From positions 1-40,511 of the forward strand of contig JAHBMJ010005941.1 of the NCBI GenBank assembly GCA_018398765.1: a stretch of DNA of 40,511 bases, written 5' to 3'. Positions 1 through 13,146 of this stretch are shown piece after piece. The position numbers were made by a program, and so were the translations under genes. This DNA comes from Chromera velia. Its lineage: Eukaryota > Sar > Chromeraceae. Positions within the stretch are counted from its first letter, which is position 1. Each line of letters starts with the position of its first letter. The notes under the pieces are model-generated. The model saw only the letters and a list, made by a program, of their open reading frames with translations. It did no database searches and had not been told where the DNA came from.

Positions 1-124
1 CAGACAGCTCAGCAAACAGAAAGGCAGACAGACAGACAGCTCAGCAAACAGAAAGGCAGACAGACAGACAGCTCAGCAAACAGAAAGGCAGACAGACAGA
101 CAGCTCAGCAAACAGAAAGGCAGA
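1..124. repeat. 32-bp minisatellite, about four copies
   Basis: The segment CAGCTCAGCAAACAGAAAGG recurs at 5, 37, 69 and 101, exactly 32 bp apart, each copy filled out by GACA repeats. On the minus strand it lies about 40 bp past a likely splice donor (GTCAGC near 165-170) of the large minus-strand gene, so it probably sits just inside an intron. The copies are nearly identical, which suggests recent expansion. Confidence 0.9.
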
Positions 125-3100
125 CAAGAAAGAAACGGAGAGCAGGCCAGCACACGTGCTGACCGGGTAGTGTGAATGCAGAGCGAGTTGCGTGTGAATG
201 AGGGACTCTGCGTTCGTCTCCCAGTCGAACTCGATGCCTCCCACTGTCAGGTCTGTGGCTTCCTCTTTCCTGGAGACATCACAGACCCCCAGTTCTGCTG
301 ATTTTGAGGGTGGTACTCCTACAGGTGTAGGATCAATTCGTTCATCGATGAAGACTGTTCCCTTTTGGAAGAACGTCAGGGCTTTCCTGGGGTTGTCTGG
401 AGGCATGTCCCAGGGTGAATTGATCTTCCGCGCAGATGAGTAGACGTTCATCATCGGCATACCCCCTCCAGCACTCAAGGAGCTTCTGCGGTTCTGTGCA
501 GTGCTTGGAGAGATGCTGGGCTGATTTGAGTCTCCAGAAAGCGAGATCAGAGCAGAGGAAAAACGACCAGGCTCCCCGATCAAACTTGACAGTATGGCCT
601 CCGCATGCAGCATCGCCATCTGAATGACCATCAAAAGCTGGGACCGGGATCCTTGCGAGTCTGCCTCCCACCGCTTTCCCATTGCGTCTCCCAAACTTTC
701 AACCGTCTCCTTTCCTCCGCCTGGCCCCTCCTGCTGTGATTCCTTTTCTGCCATACGACGAGTCCTCGATCTCTGTTGGGTACGCAAAAACTTCATACAG
801 GACGCAAGAAGGGCTGCACTGTAATGAAGCGGTTCCCACCAATTTCCCCTCTTCTTTTGCTCTTTCTCCCCGTCGCCCGTCTCTGCGTCCTGCTCCGCTT
901 CCTCTGTTGGCTGTTGCTGCTGCTGCTGCTGCTGCTGCTTCTGCTCTTCCAACTTGGCGATGTTGGTCGGAGGATCGGGACGAAGAAAAACCCAGACCCA
1001 TCGGCGGATTTCGCATATCACCGCCCAGCACTCCCTCCCCCGAGCGGTGGTCAAATTGAGCGAGGGAGGCAAAACCTGCATGTATCCACACAAACAAGTG
1101 AGTACAGAAAGAAGGAAGGCGCTGGTTCAGGACAGACGTTTCTAGCCTGGAATGCAGGGGCGAGGTCTGCCGTCAAACTGGCCGGAATGCATTATGCAGG
1201 GAGGGTGGCCTGAACCAAGCTTGACCCTTCCGTGGAATGCTCTGAAGGGTACGGGAAAAAAAGAAATCACGTGGGCATCAGACGACCACATGCGACCACA
1301 TGCTGAGTGCAGGTACATGCATGGGAGAAAGACGGACTTCGAATAAGACTGCAAAGAGAGATATTATTGTGCCGACAAATTGGGGCGCTCACTCACCCGA
1401 ACATCCGGACAAGTAGCTACTGCATTCAGGATTGTGACGATGTCACCCTGAATTGCGATGGCGTCCTGAGGCTCAGAGACGACCAGCATTCGTGTCAGGG
1501 CCTCATAGCTGCAGGGAGAAGGAGGTACTTTAATTGCGCACTAGAGCCAGACAATCGACTCACGGGTTTTCAAATGCGCTTCTCATGCAGCTGGTCAATG
1601 TTCTCTTTCTTTCCACAGGAAAGCTGACGCATTCCTGCCTGTCGCAAGAAAGCTTGAAGAAAGAAAAAGAACAATCAATTCAAAACGAAAGATGAAAAGG
1701 CATGCAGGCAGCGTGGTACAGAAGAAAAAAAGGACTCAACATACCGGAGAGAGAAAAAGAACGAAGTCAACTGACCGGAACCCAAGGCGACTTCGTACAG
1801 TTTGGAGAAGGGCATCCTTGGTTGGAAACGGAAGAGAGGTACCGGTGAGGGACGCGCGTCTGTTGAATTGTGAGGCTCCACTTTGAGGCATGGGGGATGC
1901 CATAGACAGAATACCTCCCATGCTCTCACCCTCTCTCCCTGTACTTGTGAACGGTCTGGTTGATTTTCTGCTGGCCGCCTGGCTCATTCCAGCTCCCATC
2001 AAATCTCCGGTCGTCTCGCTTTTCACCGGCCCCGAGGAGGGGTTGCTTCCGAGCAACGTCGCTCTCAGTCTGGCCACCAAACGGCTTTTCCTTCCTTCCT
2101 TCACTTTCGAATCATCCGGACTTGAGAGGAGTCCTTGGAGGTCTGTTGATGTCCCGAAAGTCCTCAAAAGGTCCTCCTGGCCCATTGAGGCGTTGCTGCT
2201 GTAGAAACTTTCGATGCCCTCCCAAATAACCGAGGCAAGAATCTTTCTGCACGCACGCCGCCGTCATATACGTGTGCATTCAACAACGCAAAGAGATACA
2301 ACTATCGGGTTCGTGAATGACCCTGGGATTCTTCAAGCGGACGTCACACGCATGGCTGTTCGCTTCTCAAAAAACGTGAAAATAGATTTGAAGTTGCCTC
2401 GACGGAGAAATGCCCGAGAACATTCAGTGGCCATCGAAACTCTGAAATACGTCACGCATGTGCATACTGACCGGCTGACAAGTAGAGAAACAAATAGACA
2501 AACGGACGAAGAGACGGAATACAAAGCAGCAGACCATCGGACTAAGTAACTGAAAGATGCGAACTAACCTTCTTCCTCCAAGCACTTCACTCAACTCCGT
2601 CGGACTTTTGCATTCGTTTATTTGCCTCAGAGTGCAGGGTGTTCCTTGCATTGCCAGAGCAATCACGTTGACTTCAAATGCGGCGAGATCAGACACAACG
2701 TGGTGCCGCCTCAATCTGTGCCACAGAATCCATGGCCTGTAGGAGCTACCCTCCGCACTCAAGGTGTCTGTCTTCAACGGCCTCGGTATTCTTCCTCTTC
2801 CTACCAGAAGGGGCAGACCAAGAACGCTACTCTCCTCGGGGTACTGCTCAAATGCGTCCCCCACTGGGTCCACCAAGACGCTCTCTGGTCGGAAGTCACC
2901 GCGCACAATTCCGAGATGAGCGTTCGATACCGACGCCCGCGCTGCACCGCCTGATCTTGTAACACCCGTGCGGCGGCGCCCCTTCAGTTGCGGTGTTGCA
3001 GTTGTCGTCTGTCGTCCACCGCCTCTCCTGTCTCTCTGCATCCCTGCTGCCCCCCCTGTACTTTCGTCGCGAAGTTGCGCAACAAGGCAGACTTCCTCCC

Positions 3101-6100
3101 AGAAACGGAAAAAAAAGGAACGGACGTCGTCACACCCAGAAACTGCCAACGGGACCTCCTGTTGCTGTTGTTGTTTACCCTCCGTGTGATGGGTGCTGGG
3201 GGCCCCGTCTGATTGCTCATTTGGCTTAAAAGTGTCCAGTGAACTGCGAGCGACAAGGAAGCAGGCAGCACAGAATGAACAAGAGACGAAGTATCCAAGA
3301 AGAAAAGACGAAGTAAATGCCATGGGGGAATATACGGGCAGTTTGCTTCTCTCTTAAGCCTTCCTCTTCTTTACTCTACACACTTTCGCCTCTCTGCTTC
3401 TCCAATTTTGTGAATTTCGTCCCACTACCTAGCTGGCCGAATATATTGACTGACTGACTGACTCACTGACTGACTGACTGACTGACTGACTGACTGTTTG
3501 GGTGCAAAAAGCGCATCATTAATCAGGTGTTTCATGTCAAAGAGCTCAAAGACCGAGTCCTTGGGACCAGAGGTTCCCACTGCCGCCTTCACCAGTCTCT
3601 GGTCTTTCAACAGATGCCGCAGCTGAAAACCAAAAATCCGTCTTGCCAGAGAAGTGAGAAGCCCACGCGCCCCCCCAAAGGAAATTTTTGACTGTCGTCG
3701 TCCGTCTTTGCCTCCCTCTCCTGCCCCTGCGTTTCTTGCCATCGACTGGCTTAAGGATGGCATTTTCGACGCACCCCCAGCCCCCCTTCCAAACCCTGCC
3801 CCGCCCTCCTCTGCTTCAGGCTGCGCCTTGCGCTCACACGCTCCCATAGCAAAGACGACAAAATCCGAAAAAGGAACAAGACGTCGTTCCTCAAACCCGT
3901 GAAGATTGCCATGCTCGAGCCACCCAGCAGCTGCACAAGAGAAGAGAAGAGAAGAGAAGAGAAAACAGATAGAGAGTCAATGGAGAGTCGTCAAGGAAAA
4001 GCAGAAATCGGGCGCCGCCATTTCAAAGTAAGGAAAAATCGTTGACTTCTTGCCAGAAGTTGAGAATAAATGAAATGTGGATGTGAGCTCTGTCTTTGTG
4101 GTTCACCCAGCAGCTGCAAAACCGGAAATCGAATTCAAAGCATCTCTTCGTCCTTGCTGCTTCAAAACCAGACAGGTTGGTAATCAGCTGAATCGTCAGT
4201 GGCTTGCTTGTCTCAGTTTTGCCCTACTTTCATGAATCGCAGACAGCCGCCCCAGAGCAGGCATCGATGGTTCTGTTTCGTTCTCAGCTCAAAAGACCGA
4301 CTTAAGAAACGAGTGCACTGACTTCTCATGGTCAGCCTTACAGCCCCGATGAGACCGTTGGCAGAGGTGCCCGTGACTGCCAATGCTGCGGGTTCGCCCA
4401 ACGCTGCCACCAGCAGCTCATTCGCCTCCACAGCCATGCGAACCGCAGTCCTGGGCATCAGCATCACCAAGCACGGCTCCATGTGCTTACCCTGCATCGT
4501 TTATTCGAAGAACAGAAAAGAAGCCAGGGACGCAGAGGGATCCACTCAGCGGCGGGAGATTGACCACGACACGACACGAAGGGCATCTTTTGTTTTATCT
4601 GCCTGTCCTTTTTATTCAATTGCACCGCGTGCCAATTTTTTTATCACGTCACCATGCAGTGTTAAGGAAAAACTCAGCGTGTATAGTCGAAGAAGGAGAA
4701 AAGGTCGGAGAGCGAAAGATCTACCGGTCTTCCAGCATGCCGTCTTCCTGCCTGCCAGCCTGCCTGCCTGCCTGCCTGCCTGATTGACTGACTGACTGAC
4801 TGACTAACTGACTGACTGACTGACTGACTATTTGACTGACTCACCCGATTGTCAAAGGGCCTTGCCATCAACACCGCCTGGTGGCTTTGAGATTCCTCGG
4901 TCTGGCTGAGGACCTCGTACCTCACTTGCGTTGCCCCCGCACAGAGACTGGCCAGAATTGCATCCACATTTTTTTGAAGAGAGGGAGTCCCAGCCCACAA
5001 CACCAGACTCCCTTTCCACCTTTTCACGAAAGCTTTGGACCTCTGGAAAAGACCAGGGTCCTCGGCATCGCTGTCCCTCCTCCTCCCGTCCCAGTTTCGA
5101 GAGGAACCAGCCAATGGAGGGTCCGAGTCTAGTGCGGAGTGGGACCAGTGACGCAACCGAAGGCGCTGCATGCCAAAAACGCAAGAAGGAAGAAAAACAC
5201 ACACGTGGTTTTTACTTCAACTTTTTATAGGAAAAAAGAAAAGGTGGGTGGGGGGATGCGGAGGCTTCCTCGAGCTAGGGGCGCTGCATGCCCGCATGCA
5301 TGGCTATGAATAAATTCATACTTGGATGGTTGGCATGCATGCATTCATGTAGACACAGCCCGTCAAATTTCTCGACGCCCCCCACCAGAAGAACTCCAAT
5401 GCTCCAGTTCTGCTGTCGTCACAACCTACCTACCGCACTCAGGCGGTTGTATGTGTCTACGGGAACGTTTGAACACCCAGTCTACTCTTCCACAAAGCTG
5501 ACTGACGGACATTTTTTCTCTGCAGAGTTTTGACCCAATCGTTCATGGGCAGCCAGTGCCATTGGTTGACAGTCTCCCTTTCCTTCTGGGCAACAAGCAG
5601 CCGACTGAGGACACTCGAATCTGCAGCATCGGTCATGCAGACAGACAGAGAGAGGCACAGGCAGACAGATGGGATGGATCTCATGAAGCCGATCCAGGGA
5701 CAGACAGACCGACAGCATGCAGACAGTCAGACACGCAGACTACAGACAGGCAATCAACGAGGCAAACCATGAATCAGGCCAACAAAACGATGAAACGAGA
5801 GAGTCAACCCCCTGCCCTGTCGCACCCGTTCAGGGAGCGACCGAGACGGGAGAGAGGAGAACAGGTGTAGCCGGGGAAAGTGGAGAGAGGGGGAGAATGC
5901 AGCCTCGGTGAATGAGAGAGTATTCGGTTGCTCTTGACAATGTGCCTTATACCACAAACAGACCTTCGTGTCCAAACGATGTGAGAGGCACGTCAGCAGG
6001 AAAATGTTCGGATCCCCATTTTGCTCCTGGAAGACTGCAGAGCTTGTTGAGGTCATCTGGAGAGACCCTATGACGTCTCTCGACTGATTCAAACGCCCGT

Positions 6101-9100
6101 CTCCAGGGGAGGAGAAAAGGAGGAAGACTTCCCGAAATTCCCTTCCAGCCATCTTCGCGGCTTTCATTTCTGTCCCCCTCTCTCAGTGCAGGCCCCCCTT
6201 CTCCTTCTACAGGCTCCTGCTGGAAGCTACTCAGCCCGCCTACCTGCGTGTCCGGCGGCCTTTCAAGGCGAATTAAGGGCAGAGCTTGAGTGGGGAAGGA
6301 TGTAGCAGGGAGAGCGGACCCTGTCGCGGTGATAATATGGATCTCATCAACGACTGTGAGACCTCTGAAGATTTCTGCAGACGTAAACCCAAGATGGGAT
6401 GCCTCAGCCTCACTCACCTCCTGTGTGGCTACAACAGAAGCGAAGGGATTTTTGGTCGTCGTTCCCATCTGTCCCTCATCGCTGCTGTCAACGCTACCAT
6501 CTGCAGTCAGCACTAGGGATCTTTCTGAGGCCTTGCGTGTCGATCGTCTGGTGAGCATCTGGGCCAAGAACTCTTCAGACTCAGCGGCTTTCGCCCTGCG
6601 TTCGAGTCTCTTGTAAGACGACGGTACGAGGGTGACTGAAGTTGAAAGAGCTCCAAGGCGCTGCTTCAGGATTTCAGCCGCGGCTTCCATCGGGCTCTCG
6701 GACGGGCACATCGGACGGATCAGTGGAAGCTCCGACAAAGGGATAAAAGCCTCACACCCAAGTGGACTGAAGGCACACACGCACAGAGACACAAACGTGC
6801 ACAAGGTGAAAATAGAGAGGGATGAAAAAAAGAAAAGTGCTCAAATCCTTCCAGGATCCGCGTATTTTAAAGAGACATTCCAAAAGACAAATAGCAGCCC
6901 AGAGAAGTGGTTTGCCTATATATATTTCGCCGTCCCCACCCACGCACCCACTGGCCGACCTGAGCCTCTCGACATCCCTCTCACAAGGACAGAGCACGGA
7001 GATTTTATTCAGCCCTTGCGGCTGGAAAATCTCTCTCGGGCTGGATCCCATACCCCCACTGTTAAAAAGTTCCGACTCCAGTGCCGAGCTGCTTAATTTG
7101 ATCTGACCGCTGCTCGGTCTTGTTGCCCCTGCCGAGACAGATCCCCGTAGACTTGTGGATCCTCTCTTTGCGAACCCTCCTCCTGTGTTTCGAACCACAC
7201 GGACGAGACAAACTGCTCGGACTCGCATCAGTTCCCCCCCTTCAGTCTTTCTGTACAGTGAAGAGGATCCGGACCTCAATTCCTGAAGTGAGAAGCAGTC
7301 AGGAAGAGCAAGTCGGCAGGAATGAAGCGGGCAGAATAGAAAAACGAGAGGGGGGGGGGGGCGAGGTTGAGAGACTCAGCACAAAAGGGGAATTCTTTTT
7401 CCAGGGAATCGATTCACTCCGGAAAGGCCTTGAGAATCAGAATTGTCTTTCATTTCTCGGATGTATGAGAGGAAAGAAGAATACGAAAAAGTGCAAAGTC
7501 CTGTGCAACAAAAAGCGCATTCGACAAAACTGACCTGAAGGAAAACTTGAAGAACTGTAGGCTCTTGTATGAAGCGGACAGGCACAACTGCATCGCAGTA
7601 AGGAGACTGTCTGGGGCCATTTTCTTTTCCCCGCGTTTCTCTCTCCCTTTCCCTTTCTCTTTCTCCCCCCCTTCCACCCTCATCATTCCTAAAAGGTCGG
7701 GAGCTAGAGGGCAAAGAAGGGCCATAAAAGGGAAGCTCAGGCTGTCTTGAAATGATGATGGAATCTTCACCCCCCTTCCTTAGCGCCCCCCCCGCTCTTG
7801 TCGCTTCTGTAAAATTCCCTTGCGTGCCCCGACGCGACCAGTCAAGCTGCAGCGACGAATCGAAGGCAGCCTGCAGGCCTAAGAGAGGTTCGCTTTCTAT
7901 CCAAGCAAGCTGAGCGTCATTAAGGGGTGCAGCTGAGAGAGGAACACCAGACCCCTGGCTGCCGTTACTCCCCGCACTCATCGTCCATGAAAAAACATTC
8001 CCCCCGCCCCCTCCGGGTGTGCCGCCACCACTCATCGCGGTGGAACTTCTTTGAGTCACTCTACCAAATTGAGAAGGCGAAGGCAGTTCTGTCCCCGCAG
8101 AGAAGAGAAGGGGACCTGAACCGTACACGTCTAGTGGAGGCGGGACGGTGAAATCTTCCTCGTCCCCCATCCAGTCGGAGCAGTGTCCATCTAACGAATT
8201 TCTGGAAGGCCCCGCCGCCTCCTCTGCGACAGCGGAGACAAACGATCGTCTGAATGCCCTGGCGCCTCCGACTGCGGACTCTTCCAAGATGGCCCGGAGG
8301 TCTGCTTCATCCCGAGGCTCCAGACGGACCCACCCAAGAAAGTGACGAGACGCCGAGACGGGCCTGCATGCATGCATGTAACACAATTAATTCATCAATC
8401 AATGATCACAGCCAGAGAGAGAATCAAAAGAGAAAACAGAAAAGACATGCAGCGCAACAGTAGACGAAGTACCAAATGGAATTCTCAGCTGAGATACTGG
8501 TAATCTGCCCGTTTCTTGAATAGAGGCGGACAGACAGGCAGGCAGGAAGGCAGGCGGGCAGGCTGACATTTCAACAGGCAGCACGGTCTCGTCCCTTCCA
8601 GATGCATTCGCATCATCGTCGGAAGACTCGGAGGATTCGCTGTCACTCATCACCTCCTCCATGGCGTCAAAATCCAATGGTCTTGTGGGGTCAAGTCCGT
8701 CTTTGCCTTCTTGGAGAGACTCCGCAACAAGAGACAATAACTGGAATTCAGGAATACCAAGGGCGTCTGACATTCTGTTGAGCAAGTCTTCGAGGGCAGC
8801 TGCCTCTTCATTGATCTTTTCAATTTCTTGCTCGCGCTCTTTTTGTCGCCCCGTTTGTGACCCTGAGGAGGAAGTTCTCCTCTGTTCTGACAGGAGCGCC
8901 ATTATTGACGCATGTTCTCCGAGGGAGTTGGTCAAATCACGTGAGAGTGCTCTCTCGAGAAAACCCGAAACCCCACTGAGTAAAGTTCCTTGTCTTCCCT
9001 TGCGTTTTCTCCTCGAAGTATCTTTTTTTCTTCTCTTTTTCTCTTTCTTCCGCTTCGGTCCTTTCTCCCTTTCACCCTCTCCCCCTAACTTTTCACTTGT

Positions 9101-10578
9101 CAGGTCTAGCGCTTCCCCTTCCTTTGAATTCTGAGAGGAGACACGCGAAGACCGCGAAGACGATTTGGAAGAGGAGGACGACGGGGAAGACGAAGACCCG
9201 GGAGATGAAGCATTTGATGAAGTCTTTGAAGCGATAGAAGACATGTCGGAATTCAAACCTAAAGGAACGACTGAGGGACTCCGGGAAATTGGTGCGGAGG
9301 CAATTTCGCCATCGCTTCTCAGAGATCGACACGAAGATCTTCTCAAGGCTTTCCCCTTCCCCTCATCCTCATCTGCCCTTTCCTTCTCTTTTTCTTTCTC
9401 GAGGTTCTTTTCAGATTGGTTGAGATCTGAGTCTTCGTCTAAAATTTCGTCGCGATCCTCTGATTCTTCCTGGTCGTCCAGACGTTCCAGACGTTTCGTG
9501 AAGTTGACCAGACCGAATACGACCTCTGTGAGCAATGCATATGTCTCACTTCCAACTTGTGGGGCTTTCATTCCCCCCTCATGCATGTACGCAACCATCC
9601 TCTCGACTGCGGCATTCACTTGCCGTGTCAGGGCCTCAAGCTCCTTTTGCCTGCGCTCTTCATTTTTGGAGCCTTCTTCGCCCTCGGAGTTCTCCCTCCC
9701 CGCCTTGAGGCCGTCGGTGAGAGCTTCTGTGTGGTGAGGGCTCTCTGCAAATCTGCAGCCAGATTTTTCATCCACAGGTACACACGCACAGACAGCAATT
9801 AACCAAATTAAGCCTGGACAAAAAAGTTCGAAAGGACATTTGGAGGTGGCGGGAAGAGCTGAGGGAACTAAGAAAGAATCAGCATTCCCTTTTCCAAGGG
9901 CATCATCTCTCTCGTTTGCAAGCACAAGGGGCTTTCTGATAGATCTAACCTGTTAAGAACTGAAGAGGGGAGACACGAAATCGAATTGAAATGTACGAAT
10001 ACAGGTGACGCCCTTACCTGAGGTCATCTGCCCGGCAGGTTTCGTCATAGTGCGCCTTCAGACGATCGATGCTGATGTGCCATCGCTCAAAGTCCTCTTT
10101 GTTGCTTTGTTTTGCGTACGGAGACAATGCGAGAGAATCAAGCAACTGGCTCATCTGTTGGGGGATGGGCGTGCGTCGCTGCCTCTCTTCTCTGTCACGC
10201 TGTTGTGTCCATTTGTACTCGAACCGGAATCTGAGGGTCTTCCTTGCTGGCTGTGTGCTCACAATTTTTCTCTTCGGATGTAGAAAGCCCCTTTTGATTT
10301 TCAGATGTCTGGAAACGTCAGAGAGTTCTTTTGTGAGGCCTTCCGAGGAGAAGAATGGAGGAAGATTCTGTCTTTTGAGATTCTTTCGAGAAGCGTGCTT
10401 TGGAATTTCGCGTCCGATCTTCGGAAGTCGAAATTCTTCTCTCTCTTTTTCTTTCACTCTGTGGGCTTCCACTTCTTGGAGATGATGAAGCTCACCAAGG
10501 TGCTTTTGGGAGTTGTGCAAGACGAATGACCTTCGACGTGCAGGCCATCGAGGCAAGCCGTCCCCCACAGAGTCCTGC
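1..10578 (-). CDS. Large multi-exon low-complexity protein, function unknown (partial; may be more than one gene)
   Basis: Not recognised. Long minus-strand open blocks end at splice-like sites. Read from the right: up to about 10578-10018 (donor GTAAGG), 9752-8568 (acceptor CTGCAG, donor GTCAGC), 8363 to about 7772, about 7265-6990, about 6776-5960, 5165-4845 (donor GTGAGT), about 4498-4320, about 3930-3495 (donor GTCAGT), about 2957-2569 (donor GTTAGT), about 2185-1780, and about 1000-165. The first two junctions close in phase (phase 2 each). The 9752-8568 exon codes for a Glu-rich start, a possible helical stretch (residues QVNAAVERMVAYMHEGG), an acidic run, a poly-Ser stretch, a basic KRKKEKKRRKK-type tract and an acidic Ser/Asp tail. 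A polyglutamine run lies near 911-938. No domain is evident; the protein could be a nuclear or cytoskeletal scaffold, but that is a guess. The start is unknown, and the gene may continue left of base 1. The block at about 5960 ends close to an in-frame stop, so a second gene could begin there. Confidence 0.5.
911..938. repeat. (CTG)n trinucleotide run coding for polyglutamine
   Basis: A near-pure CTG run on the plus strand reads CAG on the coding minus strand and gives about nine to ten consecutive glutamines inside an open block of the large gene. It keeps frame, which fits a tolerated coding repeat. Confidence 0.8.
3444..3495. repeat. (CTGA)n tetranucleotide tract at an intron start
   Basis: About twelve TGAC/CTGA units with one TCAC interruption. 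On the minus strand the tract begins exactly at the presumed donor (AACA|GTCAGTCAG), so it forms the first ~50 bases of the intron. The VSQSVSQ peptide it would encode is not credible protein. Confidence 0.85.
3937..3964. repeat. AGAAG pentanucleotide run
   Basis: Short GAGAA/AGAAG tandem run, about five copies, between two open blocks of the minus-strand gene. On the minus strand it is pyrimidine-rich and lies where an intron 3' end is expected, so it may act as a polypyrimidine tract. Confidence 0.6.
4742..4844. repeat. CCTG and CTGA tetranucleotide tracts inside an intron
   Basis: CCTGCCTG units (about 4748-4780) run into (CTGA)n (about 4785-4840), ending at the GTGAGT donor of the exon that ends at 4845. 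Two related tetranucleotides lie side by side, as if one arose from the other by a point change and spread. Confidence 0.85.
4845..5165 (-). other. Exon of the large minus-strand gene
   Basis: This 321-bp exon has acceptor GCATGCAG and donor CGG|GTGAGT. It codes for a mixed-composition, globular-looking stretch that includes FVKRWKGSLVLWAGTPSLQK and VDAILASLCAGATQVRYEVL. It is the least biased block of the gene and the best query for a homology search. The following intron opens with GTGAGTCAG and passes at once into a (GTCA)n tract. Confidence 0.6.
8568..9752 (-). other. Best-supported internal exon of the large minus-strand gene
   Basis: This 1185-bp exon is bounded by CTGCAG| and AAAT|GTCAGCC. 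It enters in phase 2, completing an Arg codon from the exon ending at 10018. It leaves in phase 2, completing a Met codon with the exon starting at 8363. The product is strongly biased: acidic Glu/Asp runs, about 25 serines in a cluster near 9130-9230, then a long Lys/Arg/Glu segment near 9000-9080 that resembles a nuclear localisation signal. Helix-forming segments flank the biased core. The open frame continues past the donor only through a CCTG microsatellite, which supports the splice. Confidence 0.7.
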
Positions 10579-10589
10579 ATTTTCACTTC

Positions 10590-12027
10590 TCACTTTGACT
10601 TGCAAAAGCGGTTGGGGTGAGCAAGCGACCACTGCACTCTCCTGGAGGATCTCTGTCCCCTCTTCTCTCTTTGCCGAGATTTCTGAGGCACCTGAAATGG
10701 GGCACGTGAGACTGAGGAACAGCTTTCAATTCATTTCCATCACATGTTCTACATCCAGTGCACAAACCGACAGATGTTCCATCAAAGACCGACAGATGTT
10801 CCATCAAAGACGGTTAACTGAAGCCATCGATCCTTGCAATCCACCATGAGCAATATTGAGCAATGTATGTACATATATACGTATGTATGCATGTATACAA
10901 AATGTACGTGCATGTATCGGTATGGTGCTCAAGTCACTGCATGCAGGCATTCCCGCGCCGGCCCGGCCCATGCAATGGCATGCATGCAGCTCTTGCATGC
11001 ATCACCATACATATAAGTTAGTGAGTTGGCCACCTGTCGATCGGCGCAATTTGTCACGACTCCGGAGATTTACGCATTGCGAGTGGCCCAGAAAAGCGAA
11101 CTGAAGGTCACGGGACTTCTGAAAGTGCCATCCAAACAGGCTTTCCGGGGCCAAAACAGCCACAAATGAAATGAAAGTCACTTTCAGAACCTCGCTTCTG
11201 ATTCCAACTGTCAAGGAGTTCCCACGATCGAATAAGAGTGGCATCTCTTCATGCCGAATACTGTACCCTGCGTGCTCTACTGTTTCTGTCTATGTGCCTC
11301 ATCGTTTTCTCCACTTATACCCGAGGACGAACGCAAAGGTCAGACAACACGTGCATGCATTGAGATCTGAAAACGGCATTTCTTCTGCGTCCCCTTTCCA
11401 GAAGATCCTTTCGGTTCATCTGTCCATTTGAGTGTGTCTCTCTGCATGTGTTCGATTCTGTGGTGGATGTGTCGGTGTATCAGGTACAGATCGGTACCGT
11501 CGTAACTTGAAAGTCCGAGGTCCAGGTGTGTCTGAACGTCTCTTCCTTTTTAGCAAACATGCGGATTGACGACGCCACCGTCTGAAAATTCAGCCTTTCT
11601 TCTGTCCTGTGCTCTATGCCTGTTTCTCTTTCTTTCATTCTGACTAGCTCTGTTTCCATCCGACCCTCTCTATCACTTTTGTCTGATGGCCAGAAAATGC
11701 TCGTGGCACTGCCTGTTCGTATGCATGTGTCAATTCAATACTCCTGATATATGCGTACCATAAACAGTTGTGTAGCCATTTCTCTGGGAGTGTGCGGGAA
11801 GTTTGAACAAAATGCAAATGTGAGAACAGAGAGGAAACTTGCGGGGAGTGTGGGCTGTGTCTCTTTGGTTCCCAGTAGAATCACACCGTTCACCATCGTT
11901 CTTCTGGACAACATTGTAGGTTGAACTGTGACAGCGATGCACCATGTACATGCGTCTGCCTGCCTGTCCGTGTATTAATGCATGCATGCAAAATGTATGT
12001 ATGTATGTATGTATGTATGCATCTACG

Positions 12028-12077
<50 letters not shown>

Positions 12078-12230
12078 TGTATGTTTGTCTGTGTTTGTGT
12101 GAATACCCAACAGACAGGAAGAAGCAGGGCACGGCAAGGTAGTGGACCTATCGGAAGAAAACACATAAGATGTATTCTAGAACGTATTCGCAGCCATTGT
12201 TCGGGGCCGACAAAAGGGTAGCGACCTGCT
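10590..12230. other. Intergenic region, no supported gene
   Basis: Only short ORFs are present. The stretch is rich in ATGCATGC and ATGTATGT repeats (10860-11005, 11975-12020) and contains a duplicated ACCGACAGATGTTCCATCAAAGAC-type segment (about 10767-10811). It probably holds the promoter or 5' exons of the minus-strand gene, but I cannot fix a transcription start. Confidence 0.5.
12020..12090. repeat. (CT)n then (GT)n dinucleotide tract
   Basis: A CTCTCT run joins a GTGTGT run directly. This is the same CT-to-GT layout as the larger tract that follows at 12317. Confidence 0.9.
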
Positions 12231-12315
12231 GTACTATGGACCTGTGAAGCGTATCATACTGTGTGTGTGCGTGTGCACAGAAAAAGACAGACGGTTTGGA
12301 AACGTTGCTAAAAAT

Positions 12316-12842
<527 letters not shown>

Positions 12843-12869
12843 ATGCTTGTGTCTGTGCATGTAGGTGAC

Positions 12870-13146
12870 TAAGTCAAAATGACTGAATTTTTAATGAAAT
12901 TTTCTAAGAAATTGAGACAATGTAATTGCTGATGTAGTTAAAGTATGTAATCAAACTAATATATATACTAGAAGATCCTGCTGGTAAATGGTCTCTTTGC
13001 AGTCGGAGTAGATAAAAACTTAGTAAAACCTAGCTAGGTAAAAACGATAGAGACTATAGAGTGAATAGAAAGAATAATATGCTAGAAGTTCGGAAAATAC
13101 TCATACTGTTTGTACACTTAATAGTTTAATGTACAGTTTTTCAACT
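12870..13146. other. AT-rich intergenic DNA
   Basis: Composition drops sharply to AT-rich after the GT tract. No ORF or RNA gene was seen. It leads directly into the palindrome that follows. Confidence 0.5.
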
